A DNA stretch of 64,000 bases. Source: Providencia rettgeri. GTDB lineage: Bacteria > Pseudomonadota > Gammaproteobacteria > Enterobacterales > Enterobacteriaceae. The stretch is from the NCBI GenBank assembly GCA_900455085.1, contig UGTZ01000001.1, forward strand, positions 3,068,501-3,132,500, in the 5' to 3' direction. A program made the translations under genes and the position numbers. The notes under the pieces were generated by a model that was not told where the DNA came from, did no database searches, and saw only the letters and a program-made list of their open reading frames with translations. This document shows, piece by piece, positions 47,097 through 57,712 of the stretch. Position 1 is the first letter of the stretch; each line of letters opens with the position of its first letter.

Positions 47097-48851
47097 ATGA
47101 GCCAAACTTTTATTCCCGGCAAAGATGCCGCTCTTGAAGATTCCATTGATGCATTTCAAACCAAATTAAAGAAATTAGGGTTTGATATTGAAGAAGCCTC
47201 TTGGTTAAACCCTGTACCTAACGTTTGGTCTGTACATATCCGCGATAAAGCGTGCCCACTTTGCTTTACTAATGGTAAAGGGGCGAGCAAGAAAGCTGCA
47301 TTAGCCTCAGCGCTTGGTGAGTATTTTGAGCGTTTATCAACAAATTACTTCTTTGCGGATTTCTACCTAGGTAAATCTATTGCTGAAGGGGATTTTGTCC
47401 ACTACCCTAATGAAAAATGGTTCCCATTAACCGAAGATGATAGCTTACCTGAAGGGTTATTAGACAATCGTTTGATTAAGTTTTATGACCCCGACAACGC
47501 CTTAGCCGCCAGCCAATTAATTGACTTGCAATCCGGTAATGAAGAACGCGGTATTTGTGCACTGCCATTTACCCGTCAATCAGACAACCAAACCGTATAT
47601 ATTCCAATGAATATTGTTGGAAACCTCTATGTTTCTAACGGAATGTCTGCGGGCAATACAGCCAACGAAGCTCGTGTACAAGGCCTTTCCGAAGTCTTTG
47701 AACGCTTTGTAAAAAATAAAATCATTGCTGAAAGTATTAGCCTACCGGCTATCCCAGCAGACGTCATGGCACGCTACCCTGCGGTAGTTGAAGCGGTTGA
47801 AACCTTAGAAAAAGAAGGTTTTCCAATTTTCTGTTATGACGCATCACTCGGTGGCCAGTACCCTGTGATTTGTGTGGTGTTATTTAACCCACAAAATGGG
47901 ACTTGTTTTGCCTCATTTGGTGCTCATCCCGACTTTGGTGTTGCCCTTGAGCGTACCGTCACGGAATTACTGCAAGGCCGTGGCTTAAAAGACCTCGATG
48001 TGTTTAATGCACCGACCTTTGATGACGAAGAAGTGGCTGAGCACACGAATCTTGAAACTCACTTTATTGATTCAAGCGGTTTAATTAGCTGGGATCTGTT
48101 TAAAGATGATGCCGATTATGCCTTTGCAGATTGGAGCTTTAAAGGTACAACTCAAGAAGAGTTTGCAACACTTATCAGTATTTTCAATACATTAGATGCT
48201 GAAGTCTATATTGCAGATTATAACCACTTGGGTGTCTACGCTTGCCGAATCTTAGTCCCTGGTATGTCTGATATTTACCCAGTAGAAGACTTACATATCG
48301 CCAATAACGCGATGGGCGCTTATTTACGTGACACCATTATCAACCTACCTGATAGCCAATGGGAAAAACAAGACTATCTTGCCCTTATCGAGCAATTAGA
48401 TGACGACGGTTTAGATGATTTTACCCGTGTTCGTGAATTACTTGGCTTGGCTGTGGGTAAAGACAATGGGTGGAGTAACCTGCGCATTGGCGAACTAAAA
48501 TCCATGTTGGCACTAGCGGGTGGTGATCTTGAGCAAGCACTTGCTTGGGTTGAATGGACACAAGACTTCAATAGCTCAGTATTTACTGCCGAGCGTGCAA
48601 ATTATTATCGTTGCCTGCAAACCCTGCTGCTGTTATCTCAAGAAGAAGAACGTGACCCTGCGCAATACTACAACGCCTTTGTGCGTATGTATGGGCAAGA
48701 GGCAGTAGATGCTGCATCAGCCGCTATCGCTGGGGAATCATGCTTCTATGGCTTGTGGTCTATTGACGAAGAACTTAAAGCACTTCCTGCGCATCAAGCC
48801 TTGCTGACGGCTTATGAAAAGCTGCAAAAAGCAAAGCGTGATACTGCATAA
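47097..48851 (+). CDS. ycaO: YcaO, ATP-dependent cyclodehydratase-family protein
   Basis: This 584-residue protein has the E. coli YcaO length (586). The YcaO ATP-binding fold is seen as KGASKKAALASALGEYFERL and GNTANEARVQGLSEVFERFV. The C-terminal part is a TPR-like extension found in the enteric type. E. coli YcaO aids RimO in beta-methylthiolation of ribosomal protein S12. In E. coli it is next to focA; here about 5 kb of sugar-acid genes separate them. Confidence 0.94.
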   Translation: MSQTFIPGKDAALEDSIDAFQTKLKKLGFDIEEASWLNPVPNVWSVHIRDKACPLCFTNGKGASKKAALASALGEYFERLSTNYFFADFYLGKSIAEGDFVHYPNEKWFPLTEDDSLPEGLLDNRLIKFYDPDNALAASQLIDLQSGNEERGICALPFTRQSDNQTVYIPMNIVGNLYVSNGMSAGNTANEARVQGLSEVFERFVKNKIIAESISLPAIPADVMARYPAVVEAVETLEKEGFPIFCYDASLGGQYPVICVVLFNPQNGTCFASFGAHPDFGVALERTVTELLQGRGLKDLDVFNAPTFDDEEVAEHTNLETHFIDSSGLISWDLFKDDADYAFADWSFKGTTQEEFATLISIFNTLDAEVYIADYNHLGVYACRILVPGMSDIYPVEDLHIANNAMGAYLRDTIINLPDSQWEKQDYLALIEQLDDDGLDDFTRVRELLGLAVGKDNGWSNLRIGELKSMLALAGGDLEQALAWVEWTQDFNSSVFTAERANYYRCLQTLLLLSQEEERDPAQYYNAFVRMYGQEAVDAASAAIAGESCFYGLWSIDEELKALPAHQALLTAYEKLQKAKRDTA

Positions 48852-48864
48852 TGTGAATTAAAGC

Positions 48865-48896
48865 GTTGACGGGGAACTTGCCCCGTCAACATTTTT
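48865..48896 (+). terminator. Terminator of ycaO
   Basis: A perfect 10-bp stem (GTTGACGGGG ... CCCCGTCAAC) is followed by an AT5 run, 14 bases past the ycaO stop. Confidence 0.88.
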
Positions 48897-48918
48897 ACAT
48901 TTTATTGGTTTATATTAA

Positions 48919-50516
48919 TTATAAATCCAATGAACGTTTCCATAATAAGAAATCAAACTGTTCTAGGCGATCCGCTTGGACCTGATAGTCACCGCTTGCC
49001 GTATCAATTACCCGTTCAAATAGCCCTTTACTTATTGTTGGTAATGGAACCCCATCAATAATTGGCCCGCAATCATAATCAATTATGTCCGATAGGCGCT
49101 CTGCAATGGCACTATTCGTCGATATTTTTAAAAACAGGTACAATCGGGTTCCCTGTGGGAGTGCCAAGCCCTGTTGAGAAAATAACCACATTACACCCTG
49201 CAGCAACAAGTCCTGTGACTGCATCAACATCATTACCTGGCGTACAAACTAAGGATAACCCACTGTCAGGCATAGGCTCCGCATAGTCACACACCGCACT
49301 AATCGGTGATGTTCCGCCCTTTTTAGCCGCTCCGGTCGATTTAATCGCATCGGTTATTAACCCGTCCGCAATATTTCCGGGACTTGGGTTATCGGCAATG
49401 GTAGTATTAAAGAAATTCGCTGTTTTTTCATAACGTTCCATCAAATCTAAGAATTTTTTCTTATCCTCAAAAGAGACGCACCGTTTTCACCATATCCCCT
49501 TCTGCACCACATAATTCCGGAAATTCAGCTAACCCTGATGCGCCCCCCAAAGTCACTAGCCAATCAGAAACTAGCCCCATCGCAGGGTTACCCGAGATCC
49601 CAGAAAAACCGTCAGAAGCGCCACATTTCACACCGAGTTTTAAATGAGACAACGGAACGTCCACACGAGATTGCGGTATGAGGGCCTTCATGCACTCATA
49701 GGTTTGCTTCAATGCTGTTTGCATCATTTCTTCTTCGCTACTCCACTCTTGCTGGCGAAAGTAAAGTGCAGGTTTAGCAAAATTAGGGTTACGAGCAACA
49801 AGTGACTCTTTAAACATTTTACGCTGTGCTTTTTCACAGCCCAAACTGAATACCGTAATACCGATGACATTAGGGTGATCCGCATAAGCAGCAAGCACAT
49901 CACACATCGTTTTACTGTCAGAGGTCGCTCCACCACAACCACTCGTGACCGTAATACAACGTACACCTTCTATATGTGGGAATAATTTAGGTTTTGCAGT
50001 GCCCCCTTGCTCACCAGCTGTTAAATCCAACGCAAAATCTTTCAAACTATTATTGGTATAACCTAATGCTTCATTTAAGGCGTCCGTAAGTTTTGTTACA
50101 TTGCGGTTTTCACAAAATACCAATGGAAAAATTAACCAGTAGTTTGCGGTTCCTACTCGCCCATCCTCACGTACATAGCCTTTAAATATGCGTCCTTGAT
50201 ATGTAGATACATCAGGTGGATTCCACTCGTACGGCGCATCTTGCTCTAAAGAAACTGGGGCTGCATAGTGCCGAATATTATTGACCGTGATAACTTCACC
50301 TTTTGCAATTGGCTTTGTTGCTTTTCCTACTGCTGTGCCATACATAGAAACAATGCCATCAACGGGTATCGCTTCCATGGCAAATTTATGCTTTGCTTTA
50401 ACATCAGTCACGAGGGTCACATCTTCACTTCCCCAGTGGTAAATATCCCCTGCTTGCAGGTCCTTTAAGGCAACAATTAGGTTATCGCTCTCATCAATTT
50501 TGAGAATTTTTTGCAT
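48919..50516 (-). CDS. UxaA-family sugar-acid dehydratase, two frameshifts as read
   Basis: This is an altronate/galactarate-type dehydratase, about 531 residues when repaired. An N-terminal SAF-like domain (about residues 1-95) is followed by the catalytic UxaA core (GRVGTANYWLIFPLVFCENRN, GCGGATSD, GVKCGASDGFSGISGNPA). The first break is repaired by removing one T (plus-strand A4 at 49469-49472), giving VRLFEDKKKFLDLMERYE. The second is repaired by removing one A (plus-strand T5 at 49125-49129), giving VPVFKISTNSAIAERL. The family dehydrates sugar acids to 2-keto-3-deoxy acids. The exact substrate is uncertain. It is the last gene of the lyase-MFS-dehydratase operon. Confidence 0.85.
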
Positions 50517-50540
50517 GTCACACCTTCCTAAAAATTGTCA

Positions 50541-51854
50541 TTAGTTAGATGACAATGCGTTGAGATTCTTGTTATGCGTATTTTTTTTAAGTAATGCGAT
50601 TAAGACGGCACAACCTACGGTGATCACCGCTAATGTCACGATACCTGCGGTATTGCTATTCATCATTTTATCGACTTCCACGCGAATGATTGGCGCGAGG
50701 AATGAACAAAATGCCCCCATGGTGGTACAGAAACCAATTCCTGCTGCTAATGCAGGGCCGCTTAATAACTGAGGAGGAAACGTCCAAAACACTGGTTGAA
50801 CGGATAAAAAACCAACAGCGCTTAAACATAATGCTGCAATAGCAAAAACAGGGCTTGCAAATGCTGACAATGCCAAACCTAATGCTGCGGCTAACATACA
50901 CAGCACTGAGATTTCGATGCGACGAGTTGGATGGCGGTCAGCAAAACGAGGAATGTAATACACCCCGAATGCAGAACAAGCCCAAGGTATGGCAGCAACT
51001 AAGGATTGTTTAAAGCCTAAACTTTCCCCCATTAAGGACGCAACTTGGGAAGGCAGAAAGAACATCAAACCGTATACTGAAATTTGTATCGTGCCGTAAA
51101 TCAGTGCAAGGTGCCAAACTTTGATATTTTTTAGTGCAGATAATACCGATGTGGTTTCAGTTTTTGCATTTTCTTTGGCTAATTGTTCAGTTAGCGCTTT
51201 TTTCTCTTCTTCGGTTAAAAAACGGGCTTTTTCAGGGCTATCATCCAAATAAAAGAAAGCAAAAATACCAATCACAACGGCAGGAAGTCCTTCAATGACA
51301 AACATCCAGAACCAACCCGGCCGACCTAACCAACCATGCAATTCCAGTAACGCGCCTGATAATGGCGAACCCAATGTCAATGCCAAAGGTACACCTAGAA
51401 CAAAGATCCCAATTACAGACCCACGTACATTATTGGGGAAATAAATTGAGGCTAATAATAGAATACCTGGATAAAAGCCAGCTTCCCCAAGTCCCAACAA
51501 GAAACGCAAAACAATAAATTGCGTTTCATTGGTGACAAAACCTGTCATTGCCGACAGAATGCCCCAGATTACCGTGGTAATACTCAGCCACTTTTGCGCA
51601 CCAATTTTGTTTAAAATTAAGTTAGCGGGAATGCCAAATAGCGCATATGCAGCAAAGAAAATACCAGCACCAAAAGCAAACGCTGAATCAGATAAACCAA
51701 TGTCGACTTGCATTGCATCTTTCGCAAAACCTACGTTGACTCGGTCAATAAATGCAACAAAATACAAAATAAACATCAGGGGTACTAAACGTTTCCACGA
51801 TTTGGCTATCGCAGAATTTAAAACAGGATTGTTATAAGCTTTAGTTGTCGCCAT
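50541..51854 (-). CDS. MFS transporter, anion:cation symporter (ACS) family, sugar-acid type
   Basis: This 437-residue protein has twelve predicted membrane helices and the ACS-family signature in the first loop (FIDRVNVGFAKDAMQ). A long cytoplasmic loop (about residues 185-235) separates the halves. Relatives import glucarate, galactonate, hexuronates or tartrate with protons. Its place between a UxaA-type dehydratase and a KDG-aldolase-type lyase supports sugar-acid uptake. The start at 51854 begins MATTKAYNN. Confidence 0.9.
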   Translation of the reverse strand: MATTKAYNNPVLNSAIAKSWKRLVPLMFILYFVAFIDRVNVGFAKDAMQVDIGLSDSAFAFGAGIFFAAYALFGIPANLILNKIGAQKWLSITTVIWGILSAMTGFVTNETQFIVLRFLLGLGEAGFYPGILLLASIYFPNNVRGSVIGIFVLGVPLALTLGSPLSGALLELHGWLGRPGWFWMFVIEGLPAVVIGIFAFFYLDDSPEKARFLTEEEKKALTEQLAKENAKTETTSVLSALKNIKVWHLALIYGTIQISVYGLMFFLPSQVASLMGESLGFKQSLVAAIPWACSAFGVYYIPRFADRHPTRRIEISVLCMLAAALGLALSAFASPVFAIAALCLSAVGFLSVQPVFWTFPPQLLSGPALAAGIGFCTTMGAFCSFLAPIIRVEVDKMMNSNTAGIVTLAVITVGCAVLIALLKKNTHNKNLNALSSN

Positions 51855-51905
51855 GATATTTTTCCCTGTTGGTAAGATGTTCTATTGTGTTTGATTCAGG
51901 AAAGG

Positions 51906-52798
51906 TCAGAGCGGTGAATCAGCAAGGGTTAACAACTGCTGAAGTTGCTCAATCTGTATATTGTTCAACCCAATAAATGGTGCTGTACAATAATCTGAAT
52001 TAACCACACCTTTTAGCTGCAATGCTTTCTTAAAGGTTGGGATGAATGGCGCATTGACGCCATATATAGCCATCAATTGGTCTACTCGTTGCTGGTGTTT
52101 TGCCACTAACGCTAAATCACCTTGGGTAAACGCCTGCATCCATGATGCAAAAAATTGCGGCACAATATTTGAAAGCCCACCAATGCACCCATTTCCCCCC
52201 GATAACAACACATGAGCAAAGTTATTATCGTAACCTGCGTATACCTCAAAATGAGGCAAGCGTGATTTCACCGTTTCAATCACCTGGGCGGTATGAGTCG
52301 TGTCAGGAATGGTATCTTTCAATCCGATGATATTGGGATATTTATCCGCTAAACGTAGGCAAACATCAGGGGAGACAGAATAACCAGTTCGTTCAGGAAA
52401 GTTATAAATGAAAATGTTAGCAGATGTTTTTGCTGCTATCGCACTGTAAAAACGAAAAATACCTTCATCATCTAGCGGGAAATAATATGGGCTAATAATC
52501 ATCACCCCATCGATTCCTTTTTCATATGCATAGTTAGCCAATTCAATCGACTCTTCCACATCAAGGCGGCTTGCCCCTGCATAAACACGCATTTCCTCCT
52601 TGGGATAACGACCACATAGGTCGATGAGTTTTTTTGAGCTCTGCATATTGAGCGCAAAAAACTCCCCGTGCTTCCCATAGTGACAAAACCGGAGACTTTG
52701 CCCTTCAATGAGTCATAAACACGTATATTTTGTTCTATATCCACTCGACCTTTGTCATCAAAGATGGTCACTACTGGAGTGATATAACGACTTTCCAT
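51906..52798 (-). CDS. DapA/NAL-superfamily lyase (KDG-aldolase-like), frameshifted as read
   Basis: This class I aldolase-fold protein is about 297 residues when repaired. The Schiff-base lysine is in GLKDT, the catalytic tyrosine in IYNFPERTGY and the pyruvate-binding motif in MGSTGEF. The start at 52798 (MESRYITPVV) has GAGGAG upstream. The frame breaks at a G4 run (plus-strand C4 at 52664-52667). Adding one G restores STGEFFALNMQSSKKLI. In this context it most likely cleaves a 2-keto-3-deoxy sugar acid to pyruvate and an aldehyde. It is the first gene of the operon and divergent from the IclR gene. Confidence 0.85.
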
Positions 52799-53144
52799 AC
52801 TGATAATCTCCTCATAAACTTTTTGTTCATATATACAAACTTCATTCATAAATAAAAACCAATAACAAGAAATCATGAATCATTGATTGAGTCAAATTCA
52901 TCCAATTCATATAAAAATTTTATGTAATGATTTGATTAAAAAGGTATTTGAAGGGATTAAATGGCCATAAAGCTAACTAAAGAATACTTTTTTATTACTA
53001 AATTTTGAGCAAGGTCACGCCTTTTGGATGGCTTTACCCATTATTAAGAGTGACCAATTTGAGATTAAACGTATTCCTGAGATGATTTACATAGTGGTAT
53101 TTTAAACCTAGAATAGCGACAAAATTAATCAGGGAGGTGGTTTA

Positions 53145-53918
53145 ATGTCTACGGGGCACATGCCGACAATTCGGGTATTAGAAATACTGCAAGTTTTATC
53201 GGCTGAAAATACTGGGCTTTCTTTGACGCAACTTTCTGATAAAACACAAATATTAAAAGGGACGATTTATCCTATCTTAAAAACATTGGTTGAACATCGA
53301 TATATTAATTACGATGATAATAGCCAGTTATATTATTTAGGTATCGCCTGCTCGCTTCTTTCCCGCTCATTTTTCGAAAAATCCTATTGGCTAAAAATGG
53401 TTCATCGGGAAATGGTACATATCGTTGATGAATGCAATGAAGTGTGCCAAATGGGGATTTTAGACGGTGCTAATGTGTTATACATTGATAAAGTTCAATC
53501 GGCGCAAAAGGTCCAATTAATCTCTAATATTGGAACTCGTTTGCCTGCGATTTACTCGGCACTGGGTAAGGCTATGATTTTTAACTACAGTGACCAGCAA
53601 ATTTCCGAACTTTATCCTTCGGGTTTTACTCCGTTAACCCAATACAGCGTGCAAACTTTGGCTGAACTGCGCCTACAGCTTAACGCGGTTCGCGAAAATA
53701 GTTATGCCGTTGATAATAAAGAAATTGATGAAGAAACCATTTGTTATGCTGTCTCATTACGACAACGCAATAACATCATTGCGGCAATCAGTGTGTCTAT
53801 CCCAACCTTCCGCATCGATGAACCCAAAGTGAACCAAGTCATCAAAACGCTCTTAACTAGTCGAGAACGTATTGAGCAAGAACTAAACACTCTTGACAAT
53901 ATTGAATTTTATACCTAG
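53145..53918 (+). CDS. IclR-family transcriptional regulator
   Basis: This 257-residue protein has an N-terminal winged helix (residues about 8-70: LEILQVLSAENTGLSLTQLS) and a C-terminal effector domain (VLYIDKVQSAQKVQL; RQRNNIIAAISVSIP). A strong ribosome binding site (GGGAGGTGG) precedes the ATG. It is divergent from the lyase-transporter-dehydratase operon and is its probable local regulator, like KdgR-type repressors of sugar-acid genes. The effector is probably the keto-deoxy acid, by inference only. Confidence 0.9.
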   Translation: MSTGHMPTIRVLEILQVLSAENTGLSLTQLSDKTQILKGTIYPILKTLVEHRYINYDDNSQLYYLGIACSLLSRSFFEKSYWLKMVHREMVHIVDECNEVCQMGILDGANVLYIDKVQSAQKVQLISNIGTRLPAIYSALGKAMIFNYSDQQISELYPSGFTPLTQYSVQTLAELRLQLNAVRENSYAVDNKEIDEETICYAVSLRQRNNIIAAISVSIPTFRIDEPKVNQVIKTLLTSRERIEQELNTLDNIEFYT

Positions 53919-54295
53919 TTACAACGTTAAAAACGGATTGTTTTATTAAGATATATCACTTTAATTTATCGATTAATTTATATTAATCTTTTATTATTTG
54001 CATAATTGTTAGATAAATATTGCAAAAATATGGTTTGGCTAAGGAATATATATCGGAATCTCCCCTAATTAACTAGGGCATTATGCAAACATAAGTTAAA
54101 TTATATGCCAAAGAGATCATATTCATCTTAAATAGTTAACATTTACGCGTATATTTTTACTTATTTTGCTGGCCAAAACTGACTTTATAAAAATTTTATA
54201 TAAATTTTAAAAAATATTTAAACCTTATTTATCAAATGGATAAGTTGTAATTTAACATTAAATTAACCGTTTTCACCACTCTCTCTAGAGAGTTC

Positions 54296-54309
54296 ATGAT
54301 CCATATCAA
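54296..54309 (+). promoter_or_regulatory. FNR-like box upstream of focA
   Basis: ATGATCCATATCAA matches nine of the ten fixed positions of the FNR consensus TTGAT-N4-ATCAA. It lies 71 bases before the focA start. In E. coli focA-pflB is activated by FNR and ArcA when oxygen is absent. Confidence 0.65.
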
Positions 54310-54344
54310 ATTTATCAATTCTCCCCTTTGTTACTATTATTGCG

Positions 54345-54353
54345 TGCTATAAT
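54345..54353 (+). promoter_or_regulatory. Extended -10 promoter element of focA
   Basis: TGCTATAAT is a perfect extended -10 element 27 bases before the focA ATG. With start near 54360 the FNR-like box would centre near -58, a class I-like position. Confidence 0.6.
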
Positions 54354-54380
54354 TAATCAACTTTGTAAGAGAGTGTTGGT

Positions 54381-55238
54381 ATGAAAGCTGACAACCCTTT
54401 TAATTTATTGCCACCAGCTGTAATGGCGCAAGTCGCAGATGATGCCTCTGTTTATAAGGCAAATAAACATCCTGCAATTACTTACTTGTCAGCATTCACT
54501 GCCGGTATTTTTATCTCTATCGCATTTGTATTCTATATCACGGCAACAACCGGGGCAGCTGAAGCGCCTTATGGTTTCACTAAACTTATTGGCGGGATTT
54601 GTTTCTCCTTAGGCCTGATGTTAGTGGTTGTATGTGGTGCAGACCTTTTCACCTCCACCGTACTCACTATCGTCTCAAAAGCCACAGGTAGAATCACTTG
54701 GGGGCAAATGTTTCTCAACTGGTTTAATGTCTATATTGGTAACTTAATTGGCGCGCTGTTCTTTGTTGCACTGATTTGGTTTGCAGGACAATACACCGCA
54801 GCCAATGGCCAATGGGGATTAAATGTATTACAAACCACCAGCCATAAATTGCACCATACCTTTATTGAAGCGGTTGCATTAGGAATTTTAGCAAACTTAA
54901 TGGTTTGCCTTGCCGTTTGGATGAGTTACTCCGGCCGTAGTTTAACTGATAAACTGGTCGTTCTAGTGTTACCTGTCGCGATGTTTGTGGCGAGTGGTTT
55001 TGAGCATAGTATTGCAAACATGTTCATGATCCCATTAGGTATTATGATTAAAGAGTTTGCACCTGCTGAATATTGGTCTCAAATAAATATGTCTCCTGAT
55101 CAATTTTCACACCTAACAGTCGGTAACTTTATTACAGATAACTTAATTCCAGTTACTATCGGAAATATTATTGGCGGCGCGATTTTAGTCGGCCTCATTT
55201 ATTGGTTTATGCATTTACGTAGTGGCCAAAAACATTAA
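54381..55238 (+). CDS. focA: Formate channel FocA
   Basis: This 285-residue formate/nitrite-family channel has six membrane helices and the conserved segments GGICFSLGLMLVVVCGADLFTS and NFITDNLIPVTIGNIIGG. It exports or imports formate made by PflB. It is 70 bases upstream of pflB, the same arrangement as in E. coli. Confidence 0.96.
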   Translation: MKADNPFNLLPPAVMAQVADDASVYKANKHPAITYLSAFTAGIFISIAFVFYITATTGAAEAPYGFTKLIGGICFSLGLMLVVVCGADLFTSTVLTIVSKATGRITWGQMFLNWFNVYIGNLIGALFFVALIWFAGQYTAANGQWGLNVLQTTSHKLHHTFIEAVALGILANLMVCLAVWMSYSGRSLTDKLVVLVLPVAMFVASGFEHSIANMFMIPLGIMIKEFAPAEYWSQINMSPDQFSHLTVGNFITDNLIPVTIGNIIGGAILVGLIYWFMHLRSGQKH

Positions 55239-55308
55239 TAGCCACTGACACACACGAAAAGATTTATTAAGATCCCTAAAAGATCCATTGTTAAAAGGTA
55301 AAAGTATC

Positions 55309-57591
55309 ATGTCCGAGTTAAATGAAAAATTCGCTTTAGCATGGCAAGGTTTTAACCAAGGTGACTGGCAGAATAACGTCAACGTACGTGATTTCATCCA
55401 GAAAAACTACACTCCATATGAAGGTGATGAATCTTTCTTAGCAGGCTCTACTCCAGCAACTGACACGTTGTGGGATAAAGTCATGGAAGGGATCAAAATC
55501 GAAAACCGCACTCATGCGCCAGTTGATTTTGACACAGATGTCGCTTCAACCATCACTTCCCATGATGCAGGTTACATTACTAAAGAATTAGAAAAAATTG
55601 TTGGTTTACAAACTGATGCACCTCTGAAACGTGGTCTTATCCCGTTCGGTGGTATCAAAATGGTTGAAGGCTCATGCAAAGCTTACGACCGTACTTTAGA
55701 CCCTGAAATCAAAAAAATCTTCACTGAATATCGTAAAACTCACAACCAAGGTGTTTTCGACGTTTACACGCCAGACATCTTAAAATGCCGTAAATCAGGT
55801 ATCTTAACGGGTCTGCCTGATGCGTATGGTCGTGGTCGTATCATCGGTGACTACCGTCGTGTTGCACTGTACGGTATTGATTTCCTGATGAAAGACAAAT
55901 TTAACCAATTCACCTCTTTGCAAGAAAGATTAGAAAAAGGTGAAGACTTACAAATGACTATCCAACTGCGCGAAGAAATTGCTGAACAGCACCGTGCATT
56001 GGGTCAAATGAAAGAAATGGCTGCAAAATACGGTTACGATATTTCTGCACCAGCAACAAACGCACAAGAAGCAGTACAGTGGACTTACTTCGGTTACTTA
56101 GCCGCTGTTAAATCACAAAACGGTGCTGCAATGTCATTTGGTCGTGTTTCTACCTTCTTAGACGTGTATATCCAACGTGACTTAGAAGCAGGTAAAATCA
56201 CCGAACAACAAGCGCAAGAATTAATTGACCACTTAGTCATGAAACTGCGTATGGTACGTTTCTTACGTACTCCTGAATACGATGAGCTGTTCTCTGGTGA
56301 CCCAATCTGGGCAACTGAATCATTAGCAGGTATGGGCCTTGATGGTCGTACTCTGGTAACAAAAAGCACATTCCGTTTCCTGAACACACTGTATACCATG
56401 GGCCCATCTCCTGAGCCAAACATGACTATCCTGTGGTCAGAAAAACTGCCAATGAATTTCAAAAAATTCGCAGCAAAAGTGTCTATCGATACCTCATCAG
56501 TTCAGTATGAAAATGATGACCTGATGCGTCCAGACTTCAATAACGATGACTACGCAATCGCATGTTGCGTCAGCCCAATGATTGTTGGTAAACAAATGCA
56601 GTTCTTCGGTGCTCGCGCAAACTTAGCGAAAACCATGCTGTATACCATCAACGGTGGTGTTGATGAAAAACTGAAAATGCAAGTAGGTCCTAAACATGCA
56701 CCAATCATGGACGAAGTCTTAGATTTCGATACTGTGATGAACCAAATGGACCACTTCATGGATTGGTTAGCAACTCAGTACGTCACTGCACTGAACTGCA
56801 TCCACTTCATGCATGATAAATACAGCTATGAAGCTTCACTGATGGCGTTACATGACCGTGATGTATATCGCACCATGGCTTGTGGTATCGCGGGTCTATC
56901 TGTTGCTGCTGACTCACTGTCTGCAATCAAATATGCGAAAGTTAAACCAATTCGTGACGAAGACGGTATCGCTATCGACTTCGAAATCGAAGGTGAATAT
57001 CCACAATTTGGTAACAACGACTCTCGTGTAGATGATATCGCGTGTGACTTAGTTGAACGTTTCATGAAGAAAATTCAGAAACTGCCTACTTACCGTAACG
57101 CAGTGCCAACTCAGTCAATCCTGACCATCACATCTAACGTTGTGTATGGTAAGAAAACAGGTAACACACCAGATGGTCGTCGTGCAGGTGCACCATTCGG
57201 ACCAGGTGCAAACCCAATGCACGGTCGTGACCAAAAAGGTGCGGTAGCCTCACTGACTTCTGTTGCTAAACTGCCATTTGCTTACGCGAAAGATGGTATT
57301 TCTTATACTTTCTCTATCGTACCAAATGCGTTAGGTAAAGATGATGACGTTCGTAAAACTAACTTAGCCGGCCTGATGGATGGTTACTTCCACCACGAAG
57401 CGTCTATCGAAGGCGGTCAGCACTTAAACGTTAACGTTATGAACCGTGAAATGCTGTTAGATGCAATGGAAAACCCAGAGAAATATCCACAACTGACTAT
57501 CCGTGTATCAGGTTATGCTGTACGTTTCAACTCACTGACTAAAGAACAACAGCAAGACGTTATTACTCGTACTTTCACCAGTACAATGTAA
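55309..57591 (+). CDS. pflB: Pyruvate formate-lyase PflB
   Basis: This 760-residue glycyl-radical enzyme converts pyruvate and CoA to acetyl-CoA and formate under anaerobiosis. The active-site Cys pair is in IACCVSPM and the radical glycine in RVSGYAVRF near the C terminus. The start at 55309 (MSELNEKFALAW) gives exactly the E. coli length; an upstream frame start at 55288 would add seven residues. Codon use is that of a highly expressed gene. A strong terminator follows, so pflA is separately controlled. Confidence 0.98.
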   Translation: MSELNEKFALAWQGFNQGDWQNNVNVRDFIQKNYTPYEGDESFLAGSTPATDTLWDKVMEGIKIENRTHAPVDFDTDVASTITSHDAGYITKELEKIVGLQTDAPLKRGLIPFGGIKMVEGSCKAYDRTLDPEIKKIFTEYRKTHNQGVFDVYTPDILKCRKSGILTGLPDAYGRGRIIGDYRRVALYGIDFLMKDKFNQFTSLQERLEKGEDLQMTIQLREEIAEQHRALGQMKEMAAKYGYDISAPATNAQEAVQWTYFGYLAAVKSQNGAAMSFGRVSTFLDVYIQRDLEAGKITEQQAQELIDHLVMKLRMVRFLRTPEYDELFSGDPIWATESLAGMGLDGRTLVTKSTFRFLNTLYTMGPSPEPNMTILWSEKLPMNFKKFAAKVSIDTSSVQYENDDLMRPDFNNDDYAIACCVSPMIVGKQMQFFGARANLAKTMLYTINGGVDEKLKMQVGPKHAPIMDEVLDFDTVMNQMDHFMDWLATQYVTALNCIHFMHDKYSYEASLMALHDRDVYRTMACGIAGLSVAADSLSAIKYAKVKPIRDEDGIAIDFEIEGEYPQFGNNDSRVDDIACDLVERFMKKIQKLPTYRNAVPTQSILTITSNVVYGKKTGNTPDGRRAGAPFGPGANPMHGRDQKGAVASLTSVAKLPFAYAKDGISYTFSIVPNALGKDDDVRKTNLAGLMDGYFHHEASIEGGQHLNVNVMNREMLLDAMENPEKYPQLTIRVSGYAVRFNSLTKEQQQDVITRTFTSTM

Positions 57592-57620
57592 TAATTAGCT
57601 CATTAAAATAAAGTAAATTA

Positions 57621-57646
57621 AAGACCCCGCTTTACGGGGTCTTTTT
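57621..57646 (+). terminator. Terminator of focA-pflB
   Basis: The stem AAGACCCCG ... CGGGGTCTT is followed by T-rich sequence. It starts 30 bases past the pflB stop. Confidence 0.93.
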
Positions 57647-57712
57647 ATCTATACCAGCAACGATATTTTTCTCTAAAGTTTGCGGTATGACAGATATTTT
57701 GGAGTGCCTGCT

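Larger units (their letters stand above)
53919..54380. other. focA-pflB promoter region
   Basis: This 462-base AT-rich region has no gene. Its right half holds an FNR-like site and a TGCTATAAT extended -10, listed separately. A CTCTCTAGAGAG palindrome (54281-54292) lies just before the FNR-like site. Confidence 0.6.
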
